Shown piece by piece: positions 43,327 through 52,185 of a stretch of DNA of 64,000 bases (position 1 is its first letter; every line of letters starts with the position of its first letter). Under the pieces are notes generated by a model that saw only the letters and a list, made by a program, of their open reading frames with translations, searched no databases and was not told the origin of the DNA. This DNA comes from DATJLY01 sp963729295 (GTDB lineage Bacteria; Pseudomonadota; Alphaproteobacteria; ATCC43930; CGMCC-115725), in NCBI GenBank assembly GCA_963729295.1, contig CAVSNJ010000004.1, positions 307,488-371,487 of the forward strand. Reading direction: 5' to 3'. Made by a program: the position numbers and the translations under genes.

Positions 43327-44234
43327 ATGGACGCTCTAACCCGATCAAGCGGCACACGGTCCTTGAGCATTGCGGTGGCGCTCGCGCCGACACCGCTGGC
43401 CGCGCAGGTGCAGCAGCGTGACGGGATGCGCCGTCTCTGCATGCTCATGGGGAGAAGTCGCCAACGACCCGATCGGCCGGGGGCGGCTTGGCGGCCCTTG
43501 CCCTCGGCGTCACCCAGGCGAAGCTCGACCTGCGTGTCATCGCACAGCAGGTCGCGACCGAGGTGCCCGATTATCTTTACTCGTACTTCTGGGTCCGCGC
43601 CGCCGAAGTTCACGCGGTCGACGATCTCAGAGGTAAGGTCATCGCCGTTCCCGGCCTCGGTGGAAACCCGGACGTGGCTGCGAAGATGATCATGCGCGCG
43701 CACAAGATGACCCCTCCGAACGACTACCAGCTCGTCGAGTTGCCGTTCACGGCGATGATCCCTGCGCCGCAATCGAAGCGGATCGACGCCGGAATCCTCG
43801 TTCCGCCCTTCAACGTGATGGTCGAGAACGACAAGACGCTCAAGCCGCTGTTCAGCGTTCACGACGCGATGGGCCCGGTCGAGACGGTCTTTTGGATGGC
43901 GAAGGCCGACTATGTTGCGGAGCATCGCGCCATTCTCGTCGATTTCCTCGAGGACAACATCCGCATGCGACGTTGGATGTTCGACCCCAAGACGCGTGAC
44001 GTCGCGATCAAGATGCTTTCGGACTTCACCAAGATTCCGGTGAGCGACTATTCCAGCTGGATCTTCACACACAAGGACTACTATTACCCGCCCGACGCAC
44101 TCACGGACGTCAAGGTCCTGCAGAACAATGTGGACGTCATGTACGAGGCGGGTGTGGTTCCCAGCAAGATGGACGTCGCCCCCTATGTCGACATGTCGCT
44201 CGCCAAGGAGGCGGCGGCCAGGGTGAATCCCTAG
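43327..44234 (+). pseudogene. ABC solute-binding protein with internal deletion (NitT/TauT type)
   Basis: From 43488 an open 248-residue frame matches the C-terminal two thirds of an NMT1-like binding protein (DDLRGKVIAVPGLGGNPDV, FLEDNIRMRRWMF, YYYPPDALTDVKVLQNNVDVMYEAG). The 5' part is damaged: a signal-peptide-like stretch (SLSIAVALAPTPLAAQ) near 43360 is followed in a second frame by MGEVANDPIG near 43440 and then the main frame. About 50 residues are missing and two frame changes are needed. The gene stop lies 19 bases before an intact luciferase-like gene, implying a former transport-catabolism operon. Confidence 0.65.
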
Positions 44235-44253
44235 ACCGGAAGGACCGCCGCGC

Positions 44254-45318
44254 ATGAAGCTCGGCATCAACCTCGCAACCGCTGCCGACAGCTGGAAGAT
44301 CGTCAAGCGTGCGGAGGAATTGGGCTATTCGAGGGCGCTCTTCTACGACACGCATATGCTCAACGCGGACGTGTTCGTCGGCATCACGGCGGCCGCAATG
44401 GTCACCGGGCGGATTCGGCTGGGCACTGGCGTGCTTATTCCGTCGAACCGCATCGCTCCGGTCGCGGCCAGCGCCCTTGCCTCCGTCAACGCCCTGGCAC
44501 CGGGCCGTATCGATTTCGGCGTCTCGACCGGCAACACCGCACGAAGCACAATGGGTCTCGGCCCGGTCAAGCTCGCCGACATGCAGGAGTACGTTCGCAT
44601 CGTGTGCGCCCTGTTGCGTGGTGAGATGGTGGAGTGGCAATTCGAGGGGCAGCGACGGAAGATCAAATTCCTCAATCCCGAGATCAGTGTCTTCAACATT
44701 GCCGATCCGATTCCGATCCATGTCTCCGCCAGCGGCCCGCGAGCGCGTCGCGCGACGGCCGCTCTCGGCGCCGACTGGATCATGCCGAGCGGAAACGTGG
44801 CAAATGCGGTCGCGGCGCTCGAGGACATGCGTCAGGCCTGGCGGGAGGCCGGCCACGATCCGGCCGAGCGCTTTGCTGCCGTCGTCGCAGGCGGATGCCT
44901 GCTCGCCGACGGCGAGGCCTACGACAGCCAGCGCGCCAAGGCCATCGCGGGTCCGCATGCGATGTCTACGCTGCATGGTCTCGTCGAAGCCGAGGACCTC
45001 GGTTTTAAGCGGCCGCCCTTGCCGCCGAACCTTGCGCCGCTGCTCGACGGCTATCGGCAGACCTACTTGTCGTATCAGCCGCCGGACGCACGTTATGTCA
45101 GTAATCACCGCGGCCACCTCATGTTTCTGCGCCCGGAGGAGTATCCCTTCTGCACTGCCGACTTGATCCGCGCGCGGACCTTCACCGGCACCCGGGAGGA
45201 ACTGCTGGAACGATTGCGCGCGCTGCGCGACGCGGGCTTCGACGAGTTCTCAATCACGATCCGGCATGGCCATCCGGAGATGCTCGAAGAGTGGGCTGAT
45301 CTGTTCGCGGCGCTTTAG
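44254..45318 (+). CDS. LLM-class flavin-dependent oxidoreductase
   Basis: This 354-residue TIM-barrel enzyme of the bacterial luciferase superfamily has KLGINLATAADSWKIVKRAEELGY, GRIRLGTGVLIPSNRIAP, LASVNALAPGRIDFGVSTGN (the conserved GR-(I/F)-xxG-x-G stretch), and GPRARRATAALGADWIM. Members oxidise or reduce small substrates with FMN or F420. AAGGA precedes the ATG. It is intact although the preceding binding-protein gene is broken. A second family member lies at 49537. Confidence 0.82.
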   Translation: MKLGINLATAADSWKIVKRAEELGYSRALFYDTHMLNADVFVGITAAAMVTGRIRLGTGVLIPSNRIAPVAASALASVNALAPGRIDFGVSTGNTARSTMGLGPVKLADMQEYVRIVCALLRGEMVEWQFEGQRRKIKFLNPEISVFNIADPIPIHVSASGPRARRATAALGADWIMPSGNVANAVAALEDMRQAWREAGHDPAERFAAVVAGGCLLADGEAYDSQRAKAIAGPHAMSTLHGLVEAEDLGFKRPPLPPNLAPLLDGYRQTYLSYQPPDARYVSNHRGHLMFLRPEEYPFCTADLIRARTFTGTREELLERLRALRDAGFDEFSITIRHGHPEMLEEWADLFAAL

Positions 45319-45371
45319 CGTTACCGCGGGCAGCCAATTCCCGCATTGACTAATACCGTTAGGACCTCGCC

Positions 45372-45640
45372 GTGGACCTGCAACTCAGCACCGAGCAAGA
45401 AATCCTGCGCAGCACCGCCGAGAGATTTCTCGCCGGGCATTACAACTATCTCGTGGTCAAGAAGGTCGCGGAAGGCGATCTCGGATGGCGCGCCGAGTCT
45501 CGGCCTTCTCATGGAAGCGTTCGGTCGGTACCTGGTCGCGGAACCCTACCTCGCGACGGTCGTTCTGGCCGGCGGCATCGTCGCTCTTCTCGGCCTAGCC
45601 GTACCTCACAAGGCCGGCGCTTGGGGGACCGCCGGCCATA
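45372..45640 (+). pseudogene. acyl-CoA dehydrogenase 5' fragment
   Basis: From a GTG at 45372 the frame reads MDLQLSTEQEILRSTAERFLAGHYNY, the N-terminal helix of an acyl-CoA dehydrogenase. After a deletion near 45495 another frame continues with LGLLMEAFGRYLVAEPYLATVVLAGG, the next family block. The match ends near 45600, just before the left end of an IS element at 45645. Catalytic and FAD-binding parts are absent. It follows the luciferase-like gene by 53 bases. Confidence 0.7.
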
Positions 45641-45644
45641 AGAT

Positions 45645-46991
45645 GATTCTGTTGAAAAAATCCGGCTTGCGGCGGTGACGGCGCGCTGATTCACTTTGTC
45701 GGTGAAGCGGGAGAGCGGCCGATGATGGGCGAGCGGACGGTGATGCAGGAAGCGCTGTTCTACGGTTTCAGTCTCGAACAGCATGTCGGGGCCGATCACA
45801 TGCTGCGATCGATCGACCGATTCGTCGATCTGTCGGAGGTGCGGAAGCATCTCGAGCCTTTCTATAGCTCGACGGGCCGTCCGTCGGTCGACCCCGAGCT
45901 GATGATCCGGATGTTGATCGTCGGCTACTGCTTGGGCATCCGGTCCGAACGTCGGCTCTGCGACGGGGTTCATCTCAATCTGGCCTATCGCTGGTTTTGC
46001 CGGCTCGGTCTCGACGGGCAGGTGCCGGACCACTCGACCTTCTCGAAGGATCGTCATGGCCGCTTCCGCGACAGCGATCTGCTGCGTCACGTCTTCGAGG
46101 AGAGCGTCCGCCGCTGCATGGTGGAAGGGCTGGTCGGCGGCGAAGGCTTTGCGGTCGATGCCAGCTTGATCAAGGCGGACGCCAACCGCCAGCGGTGCGT
46201 GCCGGGTTCAGACGGGCTCGACCCATCCATCACGAACCGGGCCGTCAATGAATATCTCGCGGTCCTCGATGACGCCGCCTTCGGCGCGGCGACCGAGGTG
46301 ATGCCGAAGTTCATCTCGCCGGCCGATCCCGCCGCCCGTTGGACCGGCGCCCTGCGCGGCTCCGCGTTCTTTGCTTATTCCGACAACTATCTCATCGACC
46401 TGAAGCATGTGGTCATCGTGGATGCCGAGGCGACAACGGCCATTCGGCAGGCCGAAGTCACGGCCGCGCAGACGATGATCAAGCGCACGGCAGATTGCTT
46501 CGGCATCGAACCCGAACGGCTGGCTGGCGACACCGGCTACGGCTCGGCCGAGATGCTTGGTTGGCTCGTCGAGGAACGCGGCATCGAACCCCACATCCCC
46601 GTCTTCGACAAATCTGAGCGCACCGACGGCACCTTCTCACGCGACGACTTCCGTTACGATCATGATGGCGACGTGTACTTCTGCCCCTCCGGCAAGGTGC
46701 TGACGACGAAGGGCACGCTGGTGAACGACGGGGCGACGCTGCTCTATCGGGCCAGCACCTACGACTGCGGGCCGTGCGAGTTGAAGCCGCGATGCTGCCC
46801 GAACACGCCCGCTCGCAAAATCCCGCGCAGCATATATGAGGGCGCACGTGACTTGGCGCGTGAGATCGCGAAGACCGACGCCTACGCCACGTCGCGGCGC
46901 GAGCGAAAGAAGGTCGAGATGCTGTTCGCGCACCTCAAACGTATTCTGAAGCTCGACCGGCTGCGATTACGAGGTCCATGCGGTGCGAAGG
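45645..46991 (+). mobile_element. IS1182-like insertion sequence, right end missing
   Basis: The left end has GATTCTGTTGAAAAAA at 45645-45660, which resembles the terminal inverted repeat of IS1182/IS5-type elements. The transposase follows at 45722. The expected matching right end is absent: the transposase sequence stops matching its family at about 46991, where TAGCGGACC, a copy of the dispersed repeat core, begins. The element therefore lost its 3' end and is probably immobile. Confidence 0.65.
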
Positions 46992-47023
46992 ACGATAGCG
47001 GACCGACTGCTTCTCGGCAGTGA
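45722..47023 (+). CDS. IS1182-like transposase, C-terminus truncated
   Basis: The 433-residue frame has the DUF772 N-terminal domain (STGRPSVDPELMIRMLIVGYCLGIRSERRLC) and a DDE catalytic domain: D in FAVDASLIKADANR, D in LAGDTGYGSAEMLGWL and E in RRERKKVEMLFAHLKRI. A cysteine-rich insertion (CGPCELKPRCC) is typical of this group. The last 16 residues (DDSGPTASRQ) are foreign, because the family's tail (GAxDEFLLAATAQNLRK) is cut. All three catalytic acids remain, but the lost right end of the element argues against activity. Start at ATG 45722 or 45725. Confidence 0.75.
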   Translation: MMGERTVMQEALFYGFSLEQHVGADHMLRSIDRFVDLSEVRKHLEPFYSSTGRPSVDPELMIRMLIVGYCLGIRSERRLCDGVHLNLAYRWFCRLGLDGQVPDHSTFSKDRHGRFRDSDLLRHVFEESVRRCMVEGLVGGEGFAVDASLIKADANRQRCVPGSDGLDPSITNRAVNEYLAVLDDAAFGAATEVMPKFISPADPAARWTGALRGSAFFAYSDNYLIDLKHVVIVDAEATTAIRQAEVTAAQTMIKRTADCFGIEPERLAGDTGYGSAEMLGWLVEERGIEPHIPVFDKSERTDGTFSRDDFRYDHDGDVYFCPSGKVLTTKGTLVNDGATLLYRASTYDCGPCELKPRCCPNTPARKIPRSIYEGARDLAREIAKTDAYATSRRERKKVEMLFAHLKRILKLDRLRLRGPCGAKDDSGPTASRQ

Positions 47024-47176
47024 AGGAGCGAAAGCGGACAACTGGCGAGCTCCTTAATCATCCTTTGCGCTCCGCGGGTCCGCGAGCCAGTCGGCGTGAT
47101 TGAATGTGGCTAGCGTGGGGTGACAATGTCCGAAAACGGCGAGATTGACGACGCTGGTTTGGAGGATACTCATCCG

Positions 47177-48754
47177 ATGGAACCAGATCACGAAGCCTGC
47201 TACCGGGCACTCTCGACACGCGACGCGCGGTTCGACGGACGCTTCTTCATCGCCGTCCGCACGACAAGGATCTATTGCCGGCCGATCTGTCCGGCGCGCA
47301 CGCCGAAACGCGAAAACGTTACGTTCTTCACCACAGCGAGCGCCGCTCAGGAGGCCGGTTATCGGCCGTGCTTACGCTGCCGCCCTGAAAGCTCGCCAGA
47401 CCTCGGCGCCTGGCGCGGCACGTCGAACACCGTTTCACGAGCTCTGACGCTGATCGGAGAGGGCGCACTCGACGGCGAGGCGGTCGATGCACTGGCCGAG
47501 AGGCTGGGCGTTGGCGAGCGTCAGCTTCGGCGCCTCTTCCGGCAGCATCTTGGGGCCTCGCCGATCGCTGTTGCTCAGACGCGCCGCGTTCTCTTCGCGA
47601 AGCAGTTGATTGTCGAGACGACCATGCCCATGGCGGAGGTCGCCTTGGCTGCGGGATTTAACAGCATCCGCCGGTTCAACGCGACGTTTCAGACTCTCTA
47701 TCAGCGCCCACCTCGGGAACTCCGCCGCTCGCAGCTTGCCGATGCCGATCAACCGGGGGCTGAGGGGATCACTCTCAAGCTGCCGTACGCGCCGCCTTAC
47801 GACTGGGACGCCATGATCGATTTTCTTGGCGCCAGAGCGATCAGAGGCATCGAAGCCGTCGACGGCCGCCGATGCTATCGCCGCTCGATTGCGCTGGACC
47901 GTGCGCAAGGCGTGATCCGCGTCGAACCCGACGATCGGGAGCTGGCGCTACGCGTGTCGATCCGCTTTCCTCAAGTCAGCGCTCTAGCGGGCATCGTTCG
48001 CCGTGTCCGGCGCATTTTCGATCTCAGCGCGGACCCGCTAGCTATCAGGGATGATCTTGGCCGAGACCCGCTGCTCGCGCCGCTCGTCGCGGAGCGTCCT
48101 GGTCTGCGCGTTCCAGGCGCTTGGGACGGCTTTGAAGTCGCCATCCGGGCAATACTCGGCCAGCAGGTCACTGTTGTCGCTGCGGTGAATCTTGCAGCGA
48201 AGCTCGTCGCCGAGTACGGCGAGCCGTTGCGGTCGGTTTCCGGAGATGGACTTACACACATATTCCCAACGCCGGCTAGAATAGCGCAAGCTCATTTGCT
48301 TGGGATGCCGGCTGCTCGTGCACGAGCGCTATCAGCAGTCGCCGCCGCTGCTCTGGCCGATCCGAATTTGTTTAGTCCCAGCCAGACATTAGAGGACGCA
48401 ATTGCCAAACTCCGCTCGATCCGCGGTATCGGTGAATGGACGGCACAGTACATCGCCATGCGTGTCTTGCGTGAGCCTGACGCCTTTCCAGCAGCGGATA
48501 TCGGGCTTCTACGGGCGCTAACGCGAGCCGAGGAAGGCCGACCCAGCACCGCTGAGGTGGTCGCGAGGGCCGAGGCTTGGCGGCCGTGGCGAGCGTATGC
48601 GGCCCAGCATCTTTGGACCATGGACGCTCGGACAAACAGAGCAAACACCCGCACCAACCTTAAGGACAATGTCGATGCCCACTCCCGTAGCGCCTCAGAT
48701 CCTGTACGTAGATCGCCTGGAGAGCACGATCGGAACATTACTTCTCATCCATGA
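47177..48754 (+). CDS. alkA: Ada-like activator fused to AlkA DNA glycosylase
   Basis: This bifunctional repair protein has an Ada zinc/methyl-acceptor domain (HEACYRALSTRDARFDGRFF, YCRPICPARTPKREN, CLRCRPE), an AraC helix-turn-helix (LFRQHLGASPIAVAQTRR, MAEVALAAGFNSIRRFNATF), and an AlkA glycosylase (AlkA_N, then GWDGFEVAIRAILGQQV and a helix-hairpin-helix SIRGIGEWTAQYIAMRVL, with the catalytic aspartate in FPAADIGLL). ATG 47177 gives the normal family opening (MEPDHEACYRAL) behind GGAGG; ATG 47126 is an upstream alternative. The last 45 residues are low-complexity and overlap the ogt start by 80 bases, so the original stop may have been lost. Confidence 0.85.
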   Translation: MEPDHEACYRALSTRDARFDGRFFIAVRTTRIYCRPICPARTPKRENVTFFTTASAAQEAGYRPCLRCRPESSPDLGAWRGTSNTVSRALTLIGEGALDGEAVDALAERLGVGERQLRRLFRQHLGASPIAVAQTRRVLFAKQLIVETTMPMAEVALAAGFNSIRRFNATFQTLYQRPPRELRRSQLADADQPGAEGITLKLPYAPPYDWDAMIDFLGARAIRGIEAVDGRRCYRRSIALDRAQGVIRVEPDDRELALRVSIRFPQVSALAGIVRRVRRIFDLSADPLAIRDDLGRDPLLAPLVAERPGLRVPGAWDGFEVAIRAILGQQVTVVAAVNLAAKLVAEYGEPLRSVSGDGLTHIFPTPARIAQAHLLGMPAARARALSAVAAAALADPNLFSPSQTLEDAIAKLRSIRGIGEWTAQYIAMRVLREPDAFPAADIGLLRALTRAEEGRPSTAEVVARAEAWRPWRAYAAQHLWTMDARTNRANTRTNLKDNVDAHSRSASDPVRRSPGEHDRNITSHP

Positions 48755-49247
48755 TCGCGAAGGGCATGTGCGCGCTCTGGACTTTCACGACTTCGAGTCG
48801 CGCATGCGGCATCTTTTCCGGCTTCATTACGGCGCGGAAGGAGATGACTTCGCTATAGAAGATCGCGCAGCACCGCCCGCAATCCGCCATGCGATCAACA
48901 ATTATTTCTCAGGCGATCTCTTCGCGATCAACGCCATTCCCGTGACGACCGGAGGCACGTCCTTTCAGCGCGAGGTTTGGGCGGCACTCAGGACGATCCG
49001 AGCCGGAACGACGCTGAGTTATGGGGCGCTGGCGCGTCAGCTGGGGCGCCCGAAATCTGTCCGTGCTGTTGGCTTGGCCAACGGCGCAAACCCGGTTGCC
49101 ATTGTGGTTCCGTGCCACCGCGTCATCGGTACTGATGGGAGTCTCACCGGATATGGCGGCGGGATCAGCCGGAAGCGCTGGCTGCTTATTCATGAGGGTG
49201 TCGCTTTGAAGAAGTCTGCGACAAGACAAATCCCAGAAGCGGCATGA
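48675..49247 (+). CDS. ogt: O6-methylguanine-DNA methyltransferase
   Basis: The 190-residue protein removes alkyl groups from O6 of guanine by suicide transfer to a cysteine. The acceptor is in VPCHRVIG, and FQREVWAALRTIRAGTTLSYGALARQLGRPKSVRAVGLANGANP is the DNA-binding domain. AAGGA at 48662 fits ATG 48675 (spacing 8), which is preferred over ATG 48669. It overlaps the end of the Ada-AlkA gene, so both come from one transcript and form an adaptive-response-like pair. Confidence 0.9.
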   Translation: MPTPVAPQILYVDRLESTIGTLLLIHDREGHVRALDFHDFESRMRHLFRLHYGAEGDDFAIEDRAAPPAIRHAINNYFSGDLFAINAIPVTTGGTSFQREVWAALRTIRAGTTLSYGALARQLGRPKSVRAVGLANGANPVAIVVPCHRVIGTDGSLTGYGGGISRKRWLLIHEGVALKKSATRQIPEAA

Positions 49248-49347
49248 AAGCCCTGAACGCGGGTGCTGGGTCTGCGGACGAGCTTTCCTAGAGGCCGAGA
49301 AGCATACGTTAGTGGAGGTTTTCCGATCTCAATGCCGCCCATAACCA

Positions 49348-49437
49348 TCAGTCTGATCGCCATCTCAGGGGCAGGAGTACCCCCATCGTAATCTTCAGCG
49401 CCTCGCGATGGCTCAGCTCGACGAACGCGCCGCTCAT
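49348..49437 (-). pseudogene. DHA2-type MFS transporter 5' fragment
   Basis: A minus-strand frame of 29 residues reads MSGAFVELSHREALKITMGVL and stops in LRWRSD. The opening resembles the start of a 14-helix EmrB-like transporter, where helix 1 would follow. Only the first helix remnant is left. The call is weak because of the short length, but ATG and composition fit a real gene end. Confidence 0.35.
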
Positions 49438-49536
49438 CTCATTCCAAAGTCGCGGGGTCTAGGTTTTAGCAAGAGCAGGGTGGCGAGCGTCTCGGGTTTG
49501 CATCGTGGAGTGGCAAGAGATCGAGATCGCGCCGTC

Positions 49537-50463
49537 CTAAAGCTGCGGCACGACCTTCGTGGCCAATATCTCCATCTGGCTCTCATGCTCGTAGCAGGGG
49601 TTGAGCAGGATGTGATTGACACCCGCGTCGATGAAGCGCCCGAGCCACTCGACGGCCTCCGAAGGCGTCGCTGCAAGCCCAACGTGGCTCTGATCACGCC
49701 CCGCGTATTGATAGCTGAGTGCAGCATTCAGCTTCTGTCTGGCCTTCGCCCCGTCGTCGTCCACTGCAATGTAGATGCGTTTGGAAAGCCAAAAGCTCTT
49801 AGGATCGACACCTGCTTCCGCGAGGTAGCCTTGCATCTTCGCGAGATCGACGAGCGAATCCTCGCTGCCGGTGGATCCGGCTGCCATCCAACCGTCGGCC
49901 AGCCTGATGGCGCGGCGCATCGCGGGCTCCGAGTGGCCGCCGAGGAACACGGGTATGCGCGGCTTCTGCAAGGGACGCGGCTGCATCCCCTGGTTGCTGA
50001 GCTTCCAGAACTGCCCATCGAGCGTGACGCGCTCCTGTGTCCAGAGCGCGGTCATCACCCTCATCGCCTCCTCGAAGCGCGTGACACGTTTCTCCTGTCC
50101 GATACCGAATGCGGGGTAGAGGCTTGTTCCCGCGCCCAACCCGAAGCCGACCGTGAGACGGCCCTCGCTAAGGTGGTCGACGGTGGCGAGCTGCTTCGCG
50201 AGCTGGATCGGGTTTCGATGGTTGAGGATGATCACCGAGATGCCGAACCGAATCTTCTCGGTCAGCGCCGCGAGGTGCGCGATATAGGTCACCGGCTCGA
50301 GCACGAAGTTCGGATTGAGGATACCCTCCGTCAACCATCCGTCGTCGAAGCCCAGCGCCTCGGCCTGGCGGACGAACCTGCGGATGTACGCGTGGTCGAC
50401 GCGCGCGTCTGGAAACGAGTAAGGCAGTGAAATGCCCAGGCTGACACCACTCTTCGTCTTCAT
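49537..50463 (-). CDS. LLM-class flavin-dependent oxidoreductase
   Basis: The 308-residue luciferase-superfamily enzyme has EALGFDDGWLTEG, KIRFGISVIILNHRNPIQLAKQLATVDHLSEGRLTVGFGLG, and RIPVFLGGHSEPAMRRAIRLADGWMA. It belongs to a different subgroup from the protein at 44254 (GRLTVGFGLGAG rather than GRIDFGVSTGN). FMN or F420 dependence cannot be told. The ATG at 50463 follows GGAGGAGAAC. It is on the minus strand 120 bases downstream of the decarboxylase-like gene and may be co-transcribed with it. Confidence 0.82.
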   Translation of the reverse strand: MKTKSGVSLGISLPYSFPDARVDHAYIRRFVRQAEALGFDDGWLTEGILNPNFVLEPVTYIAHLAALTEKIRFGISVIILNHRNPIQLAKQLATVDHLSEGRLTVGFGLGAGTSLYPAFGIGQEKRVTRFEEAMRVMTALWTQERVTLDGQFWKLSNQGMQPRPLQKPRIPVFLGGHSEPAMRRAIRLADGWMAAGSTGSEDSLVDLAKMQGYLAEAGVDPKSFWLSKRIYIAVDDDGAKARQKLNAALSYQYAGRDQSHVGLAATPSEAVEWLGRFIDAGVNHILLNPCYEHESQMEILATKVVPQL

Positions 50464-50583
50464 CGTTCTCCTCCGGATGAATCCTTAGCCCACCGGCCGG
50501 CTTCGGTCTGGCGTGCGGGCTTAGGGTCGCGCGCGGAATGCCAACGTGATCCGGCTGGCCGCTCGTATTTCGGATACTGGCGA

Positions 50584-51582
50584 CTATTCGCTAAGAGTCG
50601 AGGGCGCGAAGAGTTCTTCCATCTTCATCAAGCGCGGGGTGAGGCCCTGCTCATGGGAATATTGCGCGCAAGTCTCGAGGGTCTTGCGGTTGGCCCTAAG
50701 ACCATGTCGCACGATCGGGGCCGTGATGACGCTTGCATACGCACGCGGCACCAGACCGGTCTCGATGTAATACTGCATGTGTTCGACGCGCTCTTTGTTC
50801 GCGGTCTCATTGGCCGCGACCATCGCGTGATAGATCGACATGGGTGCCCAGGGATACTTCTCGACCAATGAGCGGCGAATGATCATCGCATGATTGATCG
50901 GATAGATGCCCGTCTTTTCGTAATAGCGCCCACATTCGGCCAGGGTGTCGGGGAACACCGGTTTTATATCAGGGTGCCTTCGCAAATCGACGGAGGTGCG
51001 ATCGATAATGTTTACCGCATTGCCGAAATAGAGGCTGGTCGCATCGAGTTCGCCCGCCAGCAGCATCGAGCCGATGCTCTTGTCGGGCGGGATTTGTTTC
51101 AGCGTCGTGCCTTGCGGAGGTTTGAATCCCACGGCACCCGCATGGCTATGTTCGGGCGTGCGCTCCATCCACCATTCAACGTCCTTCTGCTTGCAGTCGA
51201 ATTCGTGCGTCATCGCGCCGCGGGCCCAAAGCGCGCCGGTCTGCTGGAATTCGGGCACGCCGACGCGCTTGCCCTTGTAATCGGCGGGGCTGTTTATTCC
51301 TGAATCCTTCCGTGCGAACGCCATCGTATGGAAGAAATGACGCGTGGTAAAAATCGGCAGGCCGATCCAATTTTTGTCGCCGTTCGCCATGATCATCAGG
51401 AACGACGAAATCGACATTTCCGATACGTCGAATTCTTGGAACCGAAGCTGGCGCCAGAACAACTCGCTGACGGCGACCTTATGGACGATGAAATCGATAC
51501 CCGACGGCTTCACGGACCCCTCGAAAATCGCGCGGTTGCGGGGATTGGGCCCCATCGCGAAACTCATTTGCACGTCGGTCAT
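50584..51582 (-). CDS. 4,5-dihydroxyphthalate decarboxylase-like / binding-protein-fold enzyme
   Basis: The 332-residue protein lacks a signal peptide but resembles periplasmic binding-fold proteins. It has FDVSEMSISSFLMIMANGD, LPIFTTRHFFHTMAFARKDSGI, GKRVGVPEFQQTGALWARG, and GIYPINHAMIIRRSLVEKYPWAP, a phrase typical of the 4,5-dihydroxyphthalate decarboxylase (Pht5) group. GGAGGAATATG sets the start at 51582. Absence of a secretion signal supports an enzyme rather than a transporter part. Together with dioxygenase and Pht4-like genes at 31-34 kb it supports a phthalate-like pathway. Confidence 0.75.
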   Translation of the reverse strand: MTDVQMSFAMGPNPRNRAIFEGSVKPSGIDFIVHKVAVSELFWRQLRFQEFDVSEMSISSFLMIMANGDKNWIGLPIFTTRHFFHTMAFARKDSGINSPADYKGKRVGVPEFQQTGALWARGAMTHEFDCKQKDVEWWMERTPEHSHAGAVGFKPPQGTTLKQIPPDKSIGSMLLAGELDATSLYFGNAVNIIDRTSVDLRRHPDIKPVFPDTLAECGRYYEKTGIYPINHAMIIRRSLVEKYPWAPMSIYHAMVAANETANKERVEHMQYYIETGLVPRAYASVITAPIVRHGLRANRKTLETCAQYSHEQGLTPRLMKMEELFAPSTLSE

Positions 51583-52185
51583 ATTCCTCCCTCCATTCTC
51601 CAGCAGCGGCACGAAACTGACCGCTCCGGCGCTTCATCCCCAGGCATGACGGCGGGGGCACCTTCCTGAGACATTGTAGGTGGCAGGGGTTACGTTTTAT
51701 ACGTGTTTGGTAGTCGTCAACCGCTTCAGTTGTGACGCTCCCCTCCGCCGCAGAGCCCGCTTATGGCACATGCCGGTCGGATACATCGGCCCACCAACGT
51801 CCGCTTCTGAGAGGCCAACAGCATTGCCTGTACGACCGGGATGGGCGCCGAGCAGTCTGGCGGGATTTGGCCGAAAGCGGCTGGACAGCTTTCGGCGGTC
51901 AAAGAGCGGAAGCGGACGTTCACCTCCAGTCAGGAGTCGTCTCAGTTTGACTCCACACGGACATGCGCTGTTCCAAAAGTGGTATAGTTCAGCGTATCGG
52001 CTTCGACGCAGCTCAGCATGCCACACTTCAATCTGAGGGCGCTGTCTGGGGCGCCGCGGGATCGCGCGGGATAGGGCAGCCGAAGCTCGTCCTCTATGGG
52101 CAGCGGCCACCGAAAATGCCACCGCATCGCGTGGATGGGGCATGGGGGCCCCGCACGTCGTGGCGAATAGCAATGGAGCACGTCG
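51583..52185. repeat. intergenic region with two-part repeat remnant
   Basis: No gene is supported. Positions 51760-51930 hold repeat-family sequence: GGCACATGCCGGTCGG, ACGTCCGCTTCTGAGAGG, CGACCGGGATGGGCGC, GCGGTCAAAGAGCGGAAGCG. The block CGACCGGGATGGGCGC recurs at 63938 as CGACCGGAATGGGCGC. Apparent reading frames here follow the repeat and are not genes. A GGTATAGTT at 51981 lacks a spaced -35. Confidence 0.5.
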
